A DNA stretch of 47,253 bases, taken from Thermosynechococcaceae cyanobacterium MS004. GTDB lineage: Bacteria; Cyanobacteriota; Cyanobacteriia; Thermosynechococcales; Thermosynechococcaceae. The stretch is from assembly GCA_022402525.1 (NCBI GenBank), contig JAKRSB010000010.1, positions 1-47,253 of the forward strand. The letters run 5' to 3'. Shown here piece after piece: positions 1-9,739 of the stretch (position 1 is its first letter; each line of letters begins with the position of its first letter). The notes beneath the pieces were generated by a model. The model was not told where the DNA came from. It saw only the letters and a program-made list of their open reading frames with translations, and ran no database searches. The position numbers and the translations under genes are program-made.

Positions 1-63
1 GAAAATAGATGTCTCTCTACTTTACACATCCCACCATTCCTTGATGCACTACCCCCCATTCAC

Positions 64-750
64 TTAGGCCGCACTCAGCAAACTCTGGAAAAGCAGCAGT
101 CCATCCGTGCAGCCTAGGGCGGGATCAGAGGCTCGTTCTGGGTGGGGCATCATACCAACTACGTTGCCTTGACGGTTACAGATTCCGGCAATATTGTGCA
201 GCGAACCGTTGGGGTTTGCCAGTAAGGTTGGGTTGCCCGTCGCGTCGCAGTAGCGCAACACCACTTGACGATTTTTTTCTAAGTCTTGAATGGTCGCCTC
301 GTCAGCATAGAAACAGCCTTCCCCGTGGGCAATGGGCAGGGTAATCACCTGCTGGGACTGGTAGGCACTCGTCCAGGGGAGGTCAGTACGCTCAACTTTG
401 ACCGTGACGCGATCGCAGATAAAGTGCAGGTCGCGGTTACGCATCAGGGCACCGGGCAGTAAACCCATTTCGGTCAACACCTGAAACCCATTGCAGATGC
501 CTAACACCCGCTTCCCGGCCGCCGCATGTTCCAGCGTTGCCCTCATGACGGGCGAAAACTGGGCGATCGCGCCGCAGCGTAGGTAATCACCGTAGCTAAA
601 CCCACCTGGAATGATGATGGTATCTAGGTCGCTGATGTCGGTTTCCTCATGCCACACCATCCGGGTCGGCTGGCCTAAGAGATCCCGCGCCACCATCTGC
701 ATATCGCGATCGCAGTTAGACCCCGGAAAGACCACAATGCCAAAGTTCAT
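64..750 (-). CDS. purQ: Phosphoribosylformylglycinamidine synthase, glutaminase subunit PurQ
   Basis: PurQ hydrolyses glutamine and passes ammonia to PurL, which makes FGAM in the fourth step of purine synthesis. The 228-residue product is a class I glutamine amidotransferase. The nucleophile is C86 in a GICNGFQ motif, and the catalytic pair H203 and E205 sits in MPHPERA. Length is normal for the small-subunit form. I chose the ATG at 750 over an in-frame start at 780 because AGGAG lies about 7 nt upstream of it and family members begin with [10 protein letters not shown]. The start lies 1 nt beyond the purS stop, so translation is probably coupled. PurL is not in the window. Confidence 0.97.
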   Translation of the reverse strand: MNFGIVVFPGSNCDRDMQMVARDLLGQPTRMVWHEETDISDLDTIIIPGGFSYGDYLRCGAIAQFSPVMRATLEHAAAGKRVLGICNGFQVLTEMGLLPGALMRNRDLHFICDRVTVKVERTDLPWTSAYQSQQVITLPIAHGEGCFYADEATIQDLEKNRQVVLRYCDATGNPTLLANPNGSLHNIAGICNRQGNVVGMMPHPERASDPALGCTDGLLLFQSLLSAA

Positions 751-751
751 C

Positions 752-1039
752 TCAGGCCGCTCCTGTGGTGACGGGAACATCGGATACAGCCGTTAGTTCA
801 AACCGATAGTTTTCGATGACCGTATTGGCTAAAAGCTGATCGCACATGCGATCAAGCTGGGTTTCCGCCGCCTGGGGCGTATCGGCACTGAGGGTCAGCT
901 CAATGTACTTGCCAATGCGAATTTGCTCTACATTGTCATAGCCCAAATGACTCAGGCCAGAGCGTACCGCCGTACCAGCAGGATCTAGCACGGAAGGACG
1001 GAGCGTGACGTAAATTTTGGCGTGATACTGCTGAGTCAC
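752..1039 (-). CDS. purS: Phosphoribosylformylglycinamidine synthase subunit PurS
   Basis: PurS is a small structural subunit that bridges PurQ and PurL in the three-part FGAM synthase. The 95-residue product opens with an [16 protein letters not shown] strand and then a G-Y-x-x-V-x-x-I-R-x-G-K-Y segment, the normal PurS pattern. The C-terminal tail is about ten residues longer than minimal homologues. It is the first gene of a two-gene purS-purQ unit, with its stop one base before the purQ start. Seen: sequence pattern and gene order. Known: complex role. Confidence 0.95.
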   Translation of the reverse strand: MTQQYHAKIYVTLRPSVLDPAGTAVRSGLSHLGYDNVEQIRIGKYIELTLSADTPQAAETQLDRMCDQLLANTVIENYRFELTAVSDVPVTTGAA

Positions 1040-1287
1040 AATTTTGATGCGGCTAAAGGATTAGGCTAAAGGCTAAAAAACACTTCACAAAGAGGGTGAT
1101 GCGGAAAAAAACGCTCCAACACCCTATCTTTGACTCTACCGGATTCTAACCTGAGGTGAACACTCTGGAAGTCTATTCTCTTTTCATCTATCTTTTCATC
1201 TAGTCGAATGTCTTCATCCCATCGAACGTACCCATGAACGAGCCCATGCAAGACTTAAAGAAGCATCCTTAGAAAGGCGGTTTATGC

Positions 1288-2088
1288 ATGAGACGAGTCT
1301 GGATCACGCTGGGTTTATTGATGCTTTTGCTCTGGGGTGGCTTCACGCCCAGAAATGCCGCCCAGGCTGGTGCGCTTCAGGCTCGGCTCGATCAGTTCCC
1401 CCACTGGCGATCGCCCCCAAGCCTTCCCGCTGCCCAAGGTGACCTCTACTACCCAGACTGGCTGGCAGGGGAATGGACTGTGACCAGCACCCTGATAGAG
1501 ATTGCTGCCCCCCTCGCGCCCGATTTAGTGACGCCTGGATTTGAGTCAAATCGGAAGCAGCTCGGCAAAGGCATCACATTTCCCGTTCGGTTTCTCCCTG
1601 CAAAGCCTACAGCCCCCTGGCCTCAAAGTCCTTTTCCGATAGGGCTTGCGGCTCAAGGTATCGTGGCGGATCGGGTCTATAACGGCACTAGCCTCACTGA
1701 AGCGCTGATGGGGAAAGACGTACTGGAGTCGATTCAGGTCGGACGATCGCCCAATCGTCAGGTTGCTCGATTCCGGAACGGGCAGGAATTGGTGACAAAA
1801 ATTAGCGATCGCGCCACCGAAACCAGCGAGGAGGGTACCTTCATCAGCAGTGAACTCTACCAGCAAGAGTTTAGGCGTGATGCCCAAATCTACTTCAACC
1901 AGGTCGAAAACACCATTGCCTACCGTCGGGTTTCGGTTAATCCGCCTCAAGTCACAGCCAATCAAGTCACCGCAATTTATCTCTCCCCCCAAGACCCAGA
2001 CTATTTCAAAGCCCGTCAGCAGCCCGTGGCGCTTTATCGCTATGAGATGCAGTTTATGCCAGTCCTGAATCCAGCGGAGAAGCTATAA
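1288..2088 (+). CDS. Predicted exported protein, DUF6816-like
   Basis: Function unknown. The 266-residue product has a typical signal peptide: MRR, a leucine-rich hydrophobic core at about residues 5-18, and an AQA cleavage site near 27, so it is probably exported to the periplasm or thylakoid lumen. The mature part opens with a conserved-looking YPDWLAGEW segment (about 55-63), which resembles cyanobacterial and plant proteins annotated DUF6816; I recall that assignment and could not check it. The segment suggests a lipocalin-like beta fold, but this is inference. The start has a purine-rich site (AAAGGCGG) about 7 nt upstream. It is a single gene between purS, transcribed away from it, and a convergent oxygenase. 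Confidence 0.8.
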   Translation: MRRVWITLGLLMLLLWGGFTPRNAAQAGALQARLDQFPHWRSPPSLPAAQGDLYYPDWLAGEWTVTSTLIEIAAPLAPDLVTPGFESNRKQLGKGITFPVRFLPAKPTAPWPQSPFPIGLAAQGIVADRVYNGTSLTEALMGKDVLESIQVGRSPNRQVARFRNGQELVTKISDRATETSEEGTFISSELYQQEFRRDAQIYFNQVENTIAYRRVSVNPPQVTANQVTAIYLSPQDPDYFKARQQPVALYRYEMQFMPVLNPAEKL

Positions 2089-2104
2089 GCGCTTGCTCTA
2101 AACC

Positions 2105-2716
2105 TTACTTTTGCAGAACCCCGTCCCGATTTAAGGCACGGGACTCTAGCTTAAACGCTGGAATTTCATCCAGCTCTTTTTCGTCTAAGCTGTACTGCTC
2201 GCACACGAGGCTGAGTCGTTCGCCTCCCTTGACCACCGCAGTTACCGAATGGGTTAGATCACCCTGAAACAGCACAAGCGTATTGGCCTGGGGCTTAATC
2301 TGACCGACTGTGCGCTGGCGCGATCGCAGCACCAGCTCGCCTCCTTCGAGATCGTCCGGCACCGAAACATACAGCACACTGACCCAGTCCGGCGGCTGAA
2401 TCGTTTTGCAGTAAGAGCGCAGGGATCGATCAATATGGGGATCAACCCGTGACCCAGCCTTCAGGAGCAGCGGGTTGAGATAAAACGCATTACAGTCTGG
2501 CTGAAGCGCTTTCTCTAAATAACGCTGAAAGACCGGAAACTGCTCCGCCACGGTGGCAAGATGCGATCGCCTAAAGACCACCGAGAAGCCTTTTGTGGCC
2601 ACAAAGTCGCGGTTTAGATTATTGAGCGCCAGATAGGGGCTTGCTAAGATGCGGCTCTGGAGCTTTTCTAAATAATTGCGGGAAAAAACTGTGGGGTGCT
2701 GTTGATAGTAAGCCAA
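2105..2716 (-). CDS. 2-oxoglutarate/Fe(II)-dependent oxygenase family protein
   Basis: Predicted soluble dioxygenase of 203 residues. The iron-binding facial triad is visible: H94 and D96 in DPHIDRS, and H156 in GDLTHSV. R167 in GERLSL is placed to bind the 2-oxoglutarate carboxylate. Prolyl-hydroxylase-like (P4H) domains share this layout, but the substrate cannot be read from the sequence. The start is a TTG at 2716. The frame stays open upstream for about 22 codons without an ATG, and MAYYQQ fits the usual N terminus of related cyanobacterial proteins, so TTG is preferred. The gene converges on the DUF6816-like gene with a 16-nt gap. Confidence 0.8.
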   Translation of the reverse strand: MAYYQQHPTVFSRNYLEKLQSRILASPYLALNNLNRDFVATKGFSVVFRRSHLATVAEQFPVFQRYLEKALQPDCNAFYLNPLLLKAGSRVDPHIDRSLRSYCKTIQPPDWVSVLYVSVPDDLEGGELVLRSRQRTVGQIKPQANTLVLFQGDLTHSVTAVVKGGERLSLVCEQYSLDEKELDEIPAFKLESRALNRDGVLQK

Positions 2717-2912
2717 TCGATGAAACGCCAGATCATTAGTAATTGCCTTAGAAATGATAGCTTTAGAGTCTAAAGATCCTGCTTAAAAATGCCAGCCTAC
2801 TTCTGGCCTAAAGCCTTAAGTCGTGGTGGGGACCCAATCCTTCAGTCAAATCTTTTAGGCTAAGAGGGTGAATGGTCGGCGCAATAAGCCAACGGAATGA
2901 GAGGGTGAATCG

Positions 2913-3527
2913 ATGACATCGCATGTTTTGTCTCCAGCAATCAGCAGTGCCACACCAGAGCCGCGCGTTGTGCTTGAAGGGGTGAGCTGGCAGCAGTACG
3001 AACTGCTGTTAGTCACGTTGGGCGATGATTTTCCGGGTCTGCGGCTGAGCTACTTGGCAGGAACCTTAGAAATAATGACTAATTCTCCTCTCCACGAAGA
3101 ACTCAAAAAAATGATTGGGATGCTGATGGAGGCCTATTTTCAAGAGTCAGGGATTCGATTTCACGCGATCGGCTCAGCGACCTTTCGTAAACTGGCTCAT
3201 CAGCGAGGCCTAGAGCCGGATGAATGCTACTGCTTGGGTCAAAAAAAGGAGTTTCCAGATCTGGCTATCGAAGTCGTGCTCAGCAGTGGCGTGGTAGACA
3301 AGCTAGAAATTTATCGTGGACTGGGCGTGAAAGAAGTTTGGGTCTGGGAAGCCGGAGGGTTTACCATTTATCACCTGTGCATGGACAAGTATGCAGTCGT
3401 TCAGCACAGCGAACTACTGCCGCACTGTAACGTTGAACAACTGGCTAGCCATGTCAACCCAGATGAGCAGTTTGACGCCGTCATGACATTTCGAGCGGAA
3501 TTGCGCAGAAACCTAGCACCTGAATGA
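2913..3527 (+). CDS. Uma2 family endonuclease-fold protein (DUF820)
   Basis: This belongs to a PD-(D/E)xK-fold family that is strongly expanded in cyanobacteria and often called Uma2 endonuclease; its biological role is unknown. In the 204-residue product the nuclease core is D116-L-A-I-E120-V-V followed by K130 in a VDKLEIYRGLGVKEVW stretch. H61 lies in the earlier SPLHEE helix. All expected core residues are present, so the protein is intact. A GAGAGGG purine site precedes the ATG. No toxin, partner methylase or mobile element adjoins it, so the context gives no functional hint. Confidence 0.88.
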   Translation: MTSHVLSPAISSATPEPRVVLEGVSWQQYELLLVTLGDDFPGLRLSYLAGTLEIMTNSPLHEELKKMIGMLMEAYFQESGIRFHAIGSATFRKLAHQRGLEPDECYCLGQKKEFPDLAIEVVLSSGVVDKLEIYRGLGVKEVWVWEAGGFTIYHLCMDKYAVVQHSELLPHCNVEQLASHVNPDEQFDAVMTFRAELRRNLAPE

Positions 3528-3543
3528 CTTGCCCAGCCTTTCA

Positions 3544-3573
3544 AAGCAATTTCAGACAAAGCAATTTCAGACA
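3544..3573. repeat. Two exact 15-nt tandem copies
   Basis: AAGCAATTTCAGACA occurs twice head to tail in the short gap between the convergent Uma2 and Tic20 genes. It is one of the many short arrays in this window. Confidence 0.9.
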
Positions 3574-3603
3574 CAGGATTCGCAGATTCAGTCATCAAGA
3601 CAT

Positions 3604-4077
3604 TTACTGAACCTGGGAATAAACCGCATCCGAGAGCGTGGGTATTTCGGCATAAACCCCTCTCAAGGACTGCACCACTGAGTAGATAAAAATGGCCAGC
3701 ACACCCAAAAAGACAGTGCTAGATAAAGCCGTCACCACAATGCCCAGGCCGCTCTGACCCAGGAGGGGCAAAATCAAACTCACAATGACGAGCAAAATAT
3801 CCACCAAGAGCGCCTGCATGGTGTTGAAGCGGATAATATGGGGCACTTTTTCATTCCGCACCACAAGGAAAAAGAGTGCAAAAAACACCACAAGCCCCGC
3901 AAAGGGAATTTGAGCATAGAGCACCATCACGGGAACTAAGGGTGCAAGGAAAATTTGCAACTGCGGAAAAACCCGAAAAAAAGACCCAGAATAGGCGATC
4001 GCATCTATGAGGGGCAGCAAATACGGCAAACTAGAGAAAATTCGCTCTGGAATTGTTGTAGAACCGCGCCACGTCAT
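3604..4077 (-). CDS. Tic20 family membrane protein
   Basis: A 157-residue polytopic membrane protein with about four hydrophobic segments (near residues 42-52, 57-72, 88-106 and 112-131). The signature RFNTMQALLVDI at about 83-94, after the second segment, is typical of the Tic20/Ycf60 family. In plastids Tic20 is part of the inner-envelope protein import channel. The role of cyanobacterial homologues is not settled. The gene is divergent from the helicase gene, across a 630-nt gap. Confidence 0.85.
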   Translation of the reverse strand: MTWRGSTTIPERIFSSLPYLLPLIDAIAYSGSFFRVFPQLQIFLAPLVPVMVLYAQIPFAGLVVFFALFFLVVRNEKVPHIIRFNTMQALLVDILLVIVSLILPLLGQSGLGIVVTALSSTVFLGVLAIFIYSVVQSLRGVYAEIPTLSDAVYSQVQ

Positions 4078-4707
4078 ATCTGTATACTCCTAATTCTCTG
4101 AATCTGAAATGGATGCCCTCTTCTCATCTTAACGTGAGTTTGTGGGTAGACCATGACCATCCGGTAGAGAGGCAGATTCCCGTGATAGAATTTAGAAGAC
4201 GGTCTACGGTTAAGGATTTATTCCGTCATCAGCATAATGCGGCTGAATAGTGAGCATTCAGCGGGTGATGAGTCTTTCTGCAAGTTGATCTTGAAAGCAA
4301 GCTGATCTTGAAGGTAAATTGATCTAGAAAGCGGTTAATCTGCAAAGCAAAATTCTAGAGAGTCCTGGAACTTACGATTCTAGGCAGACATTTTCATTCT
4401 TAATCGTAGTTTCTGTAGCAATTGCAGTATCGTACTCCATTGCACTGAACTATTTGTGATCGCGCTTTTGCATCGGGCTAAGGCTGGACTTAGATGAGGA
4501 TGAAGGGGTTATAAACTGCTTCATTGCTTGAGTTGTCTGGAAAGGGAAATCCCTTGTGAAGCCTGAGATCGTCACTGGCTAAGGTGCTGTAGTTGAGCGT
4601 TTAAGCATTGAACTTACACGCTAAGTAGGGCATGCAAATGCAGCTCACTTAAAGGCAGCACAATCCATTAGCCAGCAATTCATATAGGCACTCAATAGGT
4701 TTTGTCC
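4078..4707 (+). promoter_or_regulatory. Long gap upstream of the RNA helicase, probable long 5' leader
   Basis: This 630-nt region holds no convincing ORF. A 17-nt degenerate unit, about C-AAG-TTGATCTTGAAAG, is repeated four times at 4281-4347. Cold-induced cyanobacterial CrhR-type helicase genes are known to have long regulated leaders, so a leader RNA is plausible here, but no promoter could be fixed by eye. Confidence 0.4.
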
Positions 4708-6504
4708 ATGTCTCCAGAAACCCTATCCCGGTTTTCACAGTTTGCTTTGTCTGCGCCCATTCTTCAGGCCATCGAAGAAATTGGCTATGAATCCCCTTCT
4801 CCCATCCAAGTCGAAAGTATTCCGCCCCTTCTAGAAGGCCGCGATATTCTGGGGCAAGCCCAGACCGGAACGGGCAAAACGGCTGCGTTTGCCTTACCCC
4901 TTCTGAGTCGTCTGGATTTGTCCCTGACTAAGCCCCAGATTTTGGTGCTTACCCCCACCCGTGAGCTAGCGCTCCAGGTAGCTGAGGCGATGCAGACCTA
5001 CGCCCGTCGGCTCAAGGGATTTCACATTTTGCCCCTCTACGGCGGACAGGGCATGGACGCTCAGCTTCGTGGTCTACGGCGCGGGGTGCATGTGGTGGTG
5101 GGGACACCAGGACGCATCCAGGATCACCTGCGGCGCGGCACCCTTCAGCTCAATTGCCTTTCGGCGGTGGTGCTGGATGAAGCGGATGAAATGCTGCGCA
5201 TGGGCTTTGTGGACGATGTGGAGCAAATTCTAGAGCACACGCCCCAGGAGCGCCAGACTGCGCTCTTTTCCGCCACGATGCCCGAAGCCATTCGGCGCAT
5301 TGCCCAGCGACACATGCGCCAGCCCGTTGAAATTCGCATTGCCTCTAAGACGGCGACGGTTGCTTCCGTGACCCAGCGCTACTGGGAGGTCAACGATCTC
5401 AATAAGCTGGATGCGCTCACTCGCATTCTGGAGGTGGAGGATTTTGAGGCAATGTTGATCTTTGTGCGCACTAAAGTCGCCACAGAGGAGCTTGCCGAAA
5501 AGCTAGAGGCGCGGGGCTACTCCAGTGCGGCGCTGAGTGGAGATGTGAAGCAGTCTCTGCGTGAAAAAATTGTGGAGCGCATGAAGAATGGCTCCTTAGA
5601 TATTGTGGTGGCTACCGATGTGGCGGCGCGCGGGCTCGATGTAGAGCGCATCAGTCATGTCGTGAACTACGATATTCCCTACGATACGGAAACCTATATT
5701 CACCGCATTGGCCGGACGGGACGCGCGGGACGGAAGGGTACGGCGATCTTGTTTATCTCTCGACGGGAAAAGCGAATGCTGCGCTCAATTGAGAAAGCAA
5801 CCCGTCAAGTCATTGAGCCGATGCAGTTGCCCACCCATCAGGATGTTTCTGAACGGCGGATTGTGCAGTTTAAGCAGCGCATTACGGAAACGATCGCTTC
5901 AGAGGATCTATTCTTTTTTGAGGAGCTGGTAACACGCTTCCAACAGGAAGAAGATTTACGGCTGAGCGAAATTGCAGCGGCGCTGACGTTTTTGGTACAG
6001 CAGGAGCGGCCTCTAGCACCCCAAGGCAGCGATCGCGTAGCTGCGGAGAGCCATGCCCAATACGGACAAGGAAGGCCAGAGCGACAGGATCGTGACGCTA
6101 GTGCGGAACGACTCCCCAGCGCCGCAATGCAGGAATTCCGGATTGAGGTTGGTCGTGAGCATGGGGCACAGCCCAAGCATATCGTGGGCGCAATCTCCAA
6201 CGAAGCGGGGATCGACGGTCGCTATATTGGACAAATTAAGCTGTTTGATGACTACAGCACCGTTGCTTTGCCAGAAGGGATGCCAAAGGATGTCTTTCAG
6301 CATCTTCAGGAAGTCATTGTGTGCGGTCAGCCCCTGCTGATTAGCCCCGTTACGCTCACGGAAAGGCAGGAAAAGTATAAAGCTAGGAAGCCTATCCAAT
6401 CAGGGGTTCGGTCAGGGAGCAAGTCAGGAGGCAAGTCAGCCGCCAGAGGAGCCGCAAAACCAGAAAAGAGCGATCGCAAGCGTAAAAAACACTTGGTCGG
6501 GTAA
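4708..6504 (+). CDS. deaD: DEAD-box ATP-dependent RNA helicase, CrhR/DeaD-like
   Basis: Unwinds RNA duplexes using ATP; relatives act in cold adaptation and ribosome assembly. In the 598-residue product the Q motif is near residues 9-34, motif I AQTGTGKT at 51-58, PTRELA at 83-88, DEAD at 157-160, SAT at 188-190 and HRIGRTGRAG at 332-341. A DbpA-like RNA-binding domain follows at about 474-548, after a variable linker, and the tail is rich in Lys, Arg, Ser and Gly. That RNA-binding domain separates it from short RhlE-type helicases. I chose the ATG at 4708, with AGG 8 nt upstream, over the in-frame TTG at 4702. The basic tail contains a 12-nt in-frame duplication (6415-6438) that gives GSKSGGKS. 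Confidence 0.95.
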   Translation: MSPETLSRFSQFALSAPILQAIEEIGYESPSPIQVESIPPLLEGRDILGQAQTGTGKTAAFALPLLSRLDLSLTKPQILVLTPTRELALQVAEAMQTYARRLKGFHILPLYGGQGMDAQLRGLRRGVHVVVGTPGRIQDHLRRGTLQLNCLSAVVLDEADEMLRMGFVDDVEQILEHTPQERQTALFSATMPEAIRRIAQRHMRQPVEIRIASKTATVASVTQRYWEVNDLNKLDALTRILEVEDFEAMLIFVRTKVATEELAEKLEARGYSSAALSGDVKQSLREKIVERMKNGSLDIVVATDVAARGLDVERISHVVNYDIPYDTETYIHRIGRTGRAGRKGTAILFISRREKRMLRSIEKATRQVIEPMQLPTHQDVSERRIVQFKQRITETIASEDLFFFEELVTRFQQEEDLRLSEIAAALTFLVQQERPLAPQGSDRVAAESHAQYGQGRPERQDRDASAERLPSAAMQEFRIEVGREHGAQPKHIVGAISNEAGIDGRYIGQIKLFDDYSTVALPEGMPKDVFQHLQEVIVCGQPLLISPVTLTERQEKYKARKPIQSGVRSGSKSGGKSAARGAAKPEKSDRKRKKHLVG

Positions 6505-6519
6505 GGTTACCGGAGAATT

Positions 6520-6562
6520 CTGATTCGCCAGCCAGGGTTATAGACCGTGGTTGGCGAATCAG
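6520..6562. terminator. 15-bp stem-loop between convergent genes
   Basis: Arms 6520-6534 and 6548-6562 pair over 15 positions with one G-T wobble and a 13-nt loop. It lies 15 nt after the helicase stop and about 70 nt beyond the lepA stop. There is no clear U-run on either strand, so it is either a bidirectional terminator, an mRNA 3'-end stabiliser or a repeated palindrome. Confidence 0.55.
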
Positions 6563-6565
6563 CTT

Positions 6566-6625
6566 CCCAGGCTTGCAGTTCCCAGGCTTGCAGTTCCCAG
6601 GCTTGCGGTTCCGAGGCTTGCATCC
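6566..6625. repeat. Four 15-nt tandem units
   Basis: The unit CCCAGGCTTGCAGTT is repeated four times with increasing divergence, directly after the 15-bp stem-loop and before the lepA 3' end. Confidence 0.9.
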
Positions 6626-6634
6626 TGCACAGCC

Positions 6635-8446
6635 CTATTCTTCCTTAAGCCGCAGCACTGCCATAAAGGCTTCTTGAGGCACATCCACACGCCCCACGGA
6701 TTTCATGCGCTTTTTCCCCGCCTTTTGCTTTTCCAGCAGCTTTTTCTTGCGGGAAATGTCGCCGCCGTAGCACTTAGCGAGCACATCCTTCCGCAGCGCC
6801 GGAATGCTCTCGCTTGCAATGACCTTGCTGCCGATCGCCGCCTGAATGGGGATCTTAAACTGATGGCGCGGAATGAGCTCCTTGAGCTTACTGACGAGGG
6901 CGCGACCCATGGGGTAGGCTTTATCCCGATGCACGATCGCCGCCAACGAATCTACGGGGTCGCTGTTGATCAAAATGTCCATCTTGACCAAAGTGTTTTC
7001 GCGGTAGCCGATGAGGTGGTATTCCATGCTGGCATAGCCCCGAGATCGCGACTTCATCTGGTCAAAAAAGTCCGTCACCACTTCCGCGAGGGGTAGCTCA
7101 TAGGTCAAGGTTGTGCGTCCTTGGGCCAGATACTTCATATCCTTAAAGACGCCTCGGCGCGTTTGGGATAGCTCCATTAGCGATCCCACATATTCCTCAG
7201 GCGTAATCATATCCACCTGAACGTAAGGCTCTTCAATTTTCTCCCGCGCCTGGGGATCGGGAAGTCGGCTGGGGTTATCGATCAGCTCCACCTCGCCCTT
7301 AATCGTCGTCACCCGATAGACCACGGAAGGGGCCGTAATAATCAGGTTTAAGTTGTACTCCCGCTCCAGCCGTTCCTGCACAATTTCCATGTGCAGCAGG
7401 CCCAAGAACCCGCACCGAAACCCAAATCCCATGGCACTGGAAGTTTCTGGCTCGTACTGGAGCGCGGCATCATTCAGGCTGAGCCGCTCCAGCGCCTCCC
7501 GCAGTTCTGGAAACTGATCCGCATCAATGGGAAACATACCGCAAAATACCATGGGCTTGGCTTCGACGTAGCCCGGTAGAGATTCCGCAGCAGGAGCTGC
7601 AACCTGAGTAATGGTATCCCCTACCCGTGCATCGGTGACGGCTTTAATGGCGGCGGCAAAGTAGCCCACTTCTCCCGCGTGCAGTTCATCCACCTGAACC
7701 TGATTGGGCAGCAAAACGCCCAGCTCATCAATTTGGTATTCTTTGCCAGAGGCCATCAGCCGCACGCGATCGCCACGCTTCACGCTGCCGTCCATAACCC
7801 GAAAGTACACCACCACCCCGCGATAGACATCATAGTAGCTATCAAAAATCAGGGCGCGCAGGGGCTGATCCACGGTGTCTTGAGGGGGCGGTACCTTTTG
7901 AACAATGGCCTCTAATATTTCAGGAATGCCCACCCCTTCCTTGGCGGAGGCTAAAATGGCATCGCTACAGTCGAGGCCAATAATTTCTTCAATTTCCCCT
8001 GCTACGCGGTCTGGGTCGGCACCGGGCAGGTCAATTTTGTTTAAGACCGGAATAATTTCCAGGTCGTTTTCCAGGGCCAGATAGACATTTGCCAGGGTCT
8101 GCGCCTCTACCCCTTGGGAGGCGTCCACCACCAGTAAGGCCCCCTCACAGGCCGCCAGCGATCGCGAGACTTCATAGGAAAAATCCACATGCCCCGGCGT
8201 GTCGATCAGGTTTAGCACATAGTTTTGGCCATCCTTAGCGGTGTAGTTCATCCGCGCAGCCTGGAGCTTAATGGTGATGCCGCGCTCCCGCTCTAGATCC
8301 ATATTGTCTAGAAACTGCTCCTTCATCTCCCGCGCCGCCACGGTGCCGGTGTACTGCAAGAGACGATCCGCCAGGGTTGATTTACCGTGGTCGATGTGGG
8401 CAATGATCGAAAAATTGCGAATGCGAGAGACGGGAACCTCGGTCAT
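6635..8446 (-). CDS. lepA: Elongation factor 4 (LepA)
   Basis: Ribosome-bound translational GTPase that back-translocates or remodels stalled ribosomes. The product is 603 residues from the ATG at 8446. G1 is HIDHGKST at about 17-24, G3 is DTPGHVDF and G4 is NKIDLPGAD. The EF-G-like domains and the LepA-specific C-terminal domain follow ([22 protein letters not shown] near the end). An upstream TTG at 8458 is in frame but is not needed, since homologues start [12 protein letters not shown]. The gene is monocistronic and convergent with the helicase. Confidence 0.97.
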   Translation of the reverse strand: MTEVPVSRIRNFSIIAHIDHGKSTLADRLLQYTGTVAAREMKEQFLDNMDLERERGITIKLQAARMNYTAKDGQNYVLNLIDTPGHVDFSYEVSRSLAACEGALLVVDASQGVEAQTLANVYLALENDLEIIPVLNKIDLPGADPDRVAGEIEEIIGLDCSDAILASAKEGVGIPEILEAIVQKVPPPQDTVDQPLRALIFDSYYDVYRGVVVYFRVMDGSVKRGDRVRLMASGKEYQIDELGVLLPNQVQVDELHAGEVGYFAAAIKAVTDARVGDTITQVAAPAAESLPGYVEAKPMVFCGMFPIDADQFPELREALERLSLNDAALQYEPETSSAMGFGFRCGFLGLLHMEIVQERLEREYNLNLIITAPSVVYRVTTIKGEVELIDNPSRLPDPQAREKIEEPYVQVDMITPEEYVGSLMELSQTRRGVFKDMKYLAQGRTTLTYELPLAEVVTDFFDQMKSRSRGYASMEYHLIGYRENTLVKMDILINSDPVDSLAAIVHRDKAYPMGRALVSKLKELIPRHQFKIPIQAAIGSKVIASESIPALRKDVLAKCYGGDISRKKKLLEKQKAGKKRMKSVGRVDVPQEAFMAVLRLKEE

Positions 8447-8485
8447 ACAAGTTAGCAAGCCCAGTGGAGATTAGGAAAGAGAAAC

Positions 8486-8595
8486 GGATTAAGGCATGAA
8501 ATGGATTAAAGAATGCAATGGATTGCAGGATGCAAGGCTTGTCAATGCGGTGCTGCTCAATGACGGCACTGTTCTATTGCGGCACTGCTCTATTC
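8486..8595. repeat. Two tandem arrays in the 323-nt gap upstream of lepA
   Basis: The 17-nt unit GGATTAAGGCATGAAAT occurs three times at 8486-8536, and the 16-nt unit CGGCACTGTTCTATTG twice at 8564-8595. An ORF on the plus strand across them is an artefact of the repeats. The rest of the gap to 8769 shows nothing recognisable. Confidence 0.85.
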
Positions 8596-8769
8596 TGACC
8601 TACATTTTAAGTCCTTCCCGCAAGCCGCATATCAATATACTTGGAATTCATGGGCAGAGAATGCTGAAGAGGCCCAGGAAAGCATTGTTTTAAGTGCGAC
8701 AACTCCAACTTGCAGCAGACCTCAAGCCCATTCTGAAGTCCAATGGGGATCAATCGGAATATCTCAGCC

Positions 8770-9504
8770 TCAAAAGCGCACCTGCATCAGCTCAAATAGC
8801 TCTCCAGAGAAAGACTTGCCAACTTTGCCGCCAGACTCTTTAATCAGGGCTTTCCACTCATTAACAGAAGGGAGTAACACTTCCGCGCCCAGATAGGTTT
8901 CTAAAATCGACCAGTTTTCAGCTAGCGCTTGCTCTGGATTCACCACATCCAGAACCAGCACGCCTCCGGGCTTCAGGACTCTTTTTACCTCTGCGAGCAC
9001 CTGCTGCCAGTAGTCAAAGGGATAATAGCAGCTCCAGCCCGTCGCCACGACGCCATCAAACTGCTGCGCCTCCGCGCGAATTTGGTCGGCAGCCCCTAGC
9101 TCAACTCCCTTAAAGAGCTTGGAATTGAGCTGAGGCCCTCGACTTCTAAGCGCCTCTTGGGCAACGGTGCTGATCTCCTGACCCCAAAAAAAAGCGTTCC
9201 AGTCCCGCCAAGGATAAATCAAGAAGCTGAGACCACAGCCCAAATCTAGCCAGTGCTGATTTTTCTTAGGGCAAGCAACTTCCCAAAAGGGTGAAGCAAT
9301 GCGTGCCTGGAGCCGCCCCGCCGCCCAGTCCTGAAAGACCGGCATTGCCTCTACTTCCGCCGGTAATTCAAAGGCATCTCGCCGGTATTCATGGTCGTAG
9401 CGCTGCGCCACTGCCGTTGCGATCGCCTGCCAGTCTGCGTTGCCCTTTGGCAGTTGATACCCCGTATTCTTCAATTCAGCAGCAGCCTTCGATTTTCGGC
9501 TCAT
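8770..9504 (-). CDS. SAM-dependent methyltransferase
   Basis: Class I Rossmann-fold methyltransferase of 244 residues. Motif I is WLDLGCGLSF at about 85-94. E110 is the likely motif II acid that binds the ribose of SAM, and a late PGGVLVLDVV strand matches motif VI. The substrate is unknown. The product is soluble, with no membrane segment. The ATG at 9504 has AGGA about 8 nt upstream and is preferred over the in-frame TTG at 9522. It is a single gene with no operon partner to hint at its target. Confidence 0.85.
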   Translation of the reverse strand: MSRKSKAAAELKNTGYQLPKGNADWQAIATAVAQRYDHEYRRDAFELPAEVEAMPVFQDWAAGRLQARIASPFWEVACPKKNQHWLDLGCGLSFLIYPWRDWNAFFWGQEISTVAQEALRSRGPQLNSKLFKGVELGAADQIRAEAQQFDGVVATGWSCYYPFDYWQQVLAEVKRVLKPGGVLVLDVVNPEQALAENWSILETYLGAEVLLPSVNEWKALIKESGGKVGKSFSGELFELMQVRF

Positions 9505-9739
9505 GGGCAATTCCTGCGTCAAGGTTTCCTGTCAATTTTAAGGGGAGAACGGCCGGAAGGGGAGAGTGTCTTAGGCTTCGAATTGACTGCATAACCTGAG
9601 TGGGCCGACTCCTCAGGCTTTTGAAAAGACGCTCCACTCAAGCCTGTAGCAACGGGACGGAACAATCTTACGCTTAATGCTTTCTTAAAGATTGGGCGCT
9701 AAGATTAAAGCATTTGGCAGAAAAACGACCCGATTTCCG

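Noticed and set aside
1066-1251. A 61-codon minus-strand ORF between purS and the exported protein
   Set aside because: No motif or family resemblance, the composition is that of intergenic DNA, and short repeats explain part of it.
6551-7096. A 181-codon plus-strand ORF opposite the lepA 3' end
   Set aside because: Its first part is the translated 15-nt repeat array (RLAVP units) and the rest is antisense to conserved lepA.
8496-8693. A 65-codon plus-strand ORF in the gap upstream of lepA
   Set aside because: It mostly reads through two tandem arrays with units not divisible by 3 and has no recognisable features.
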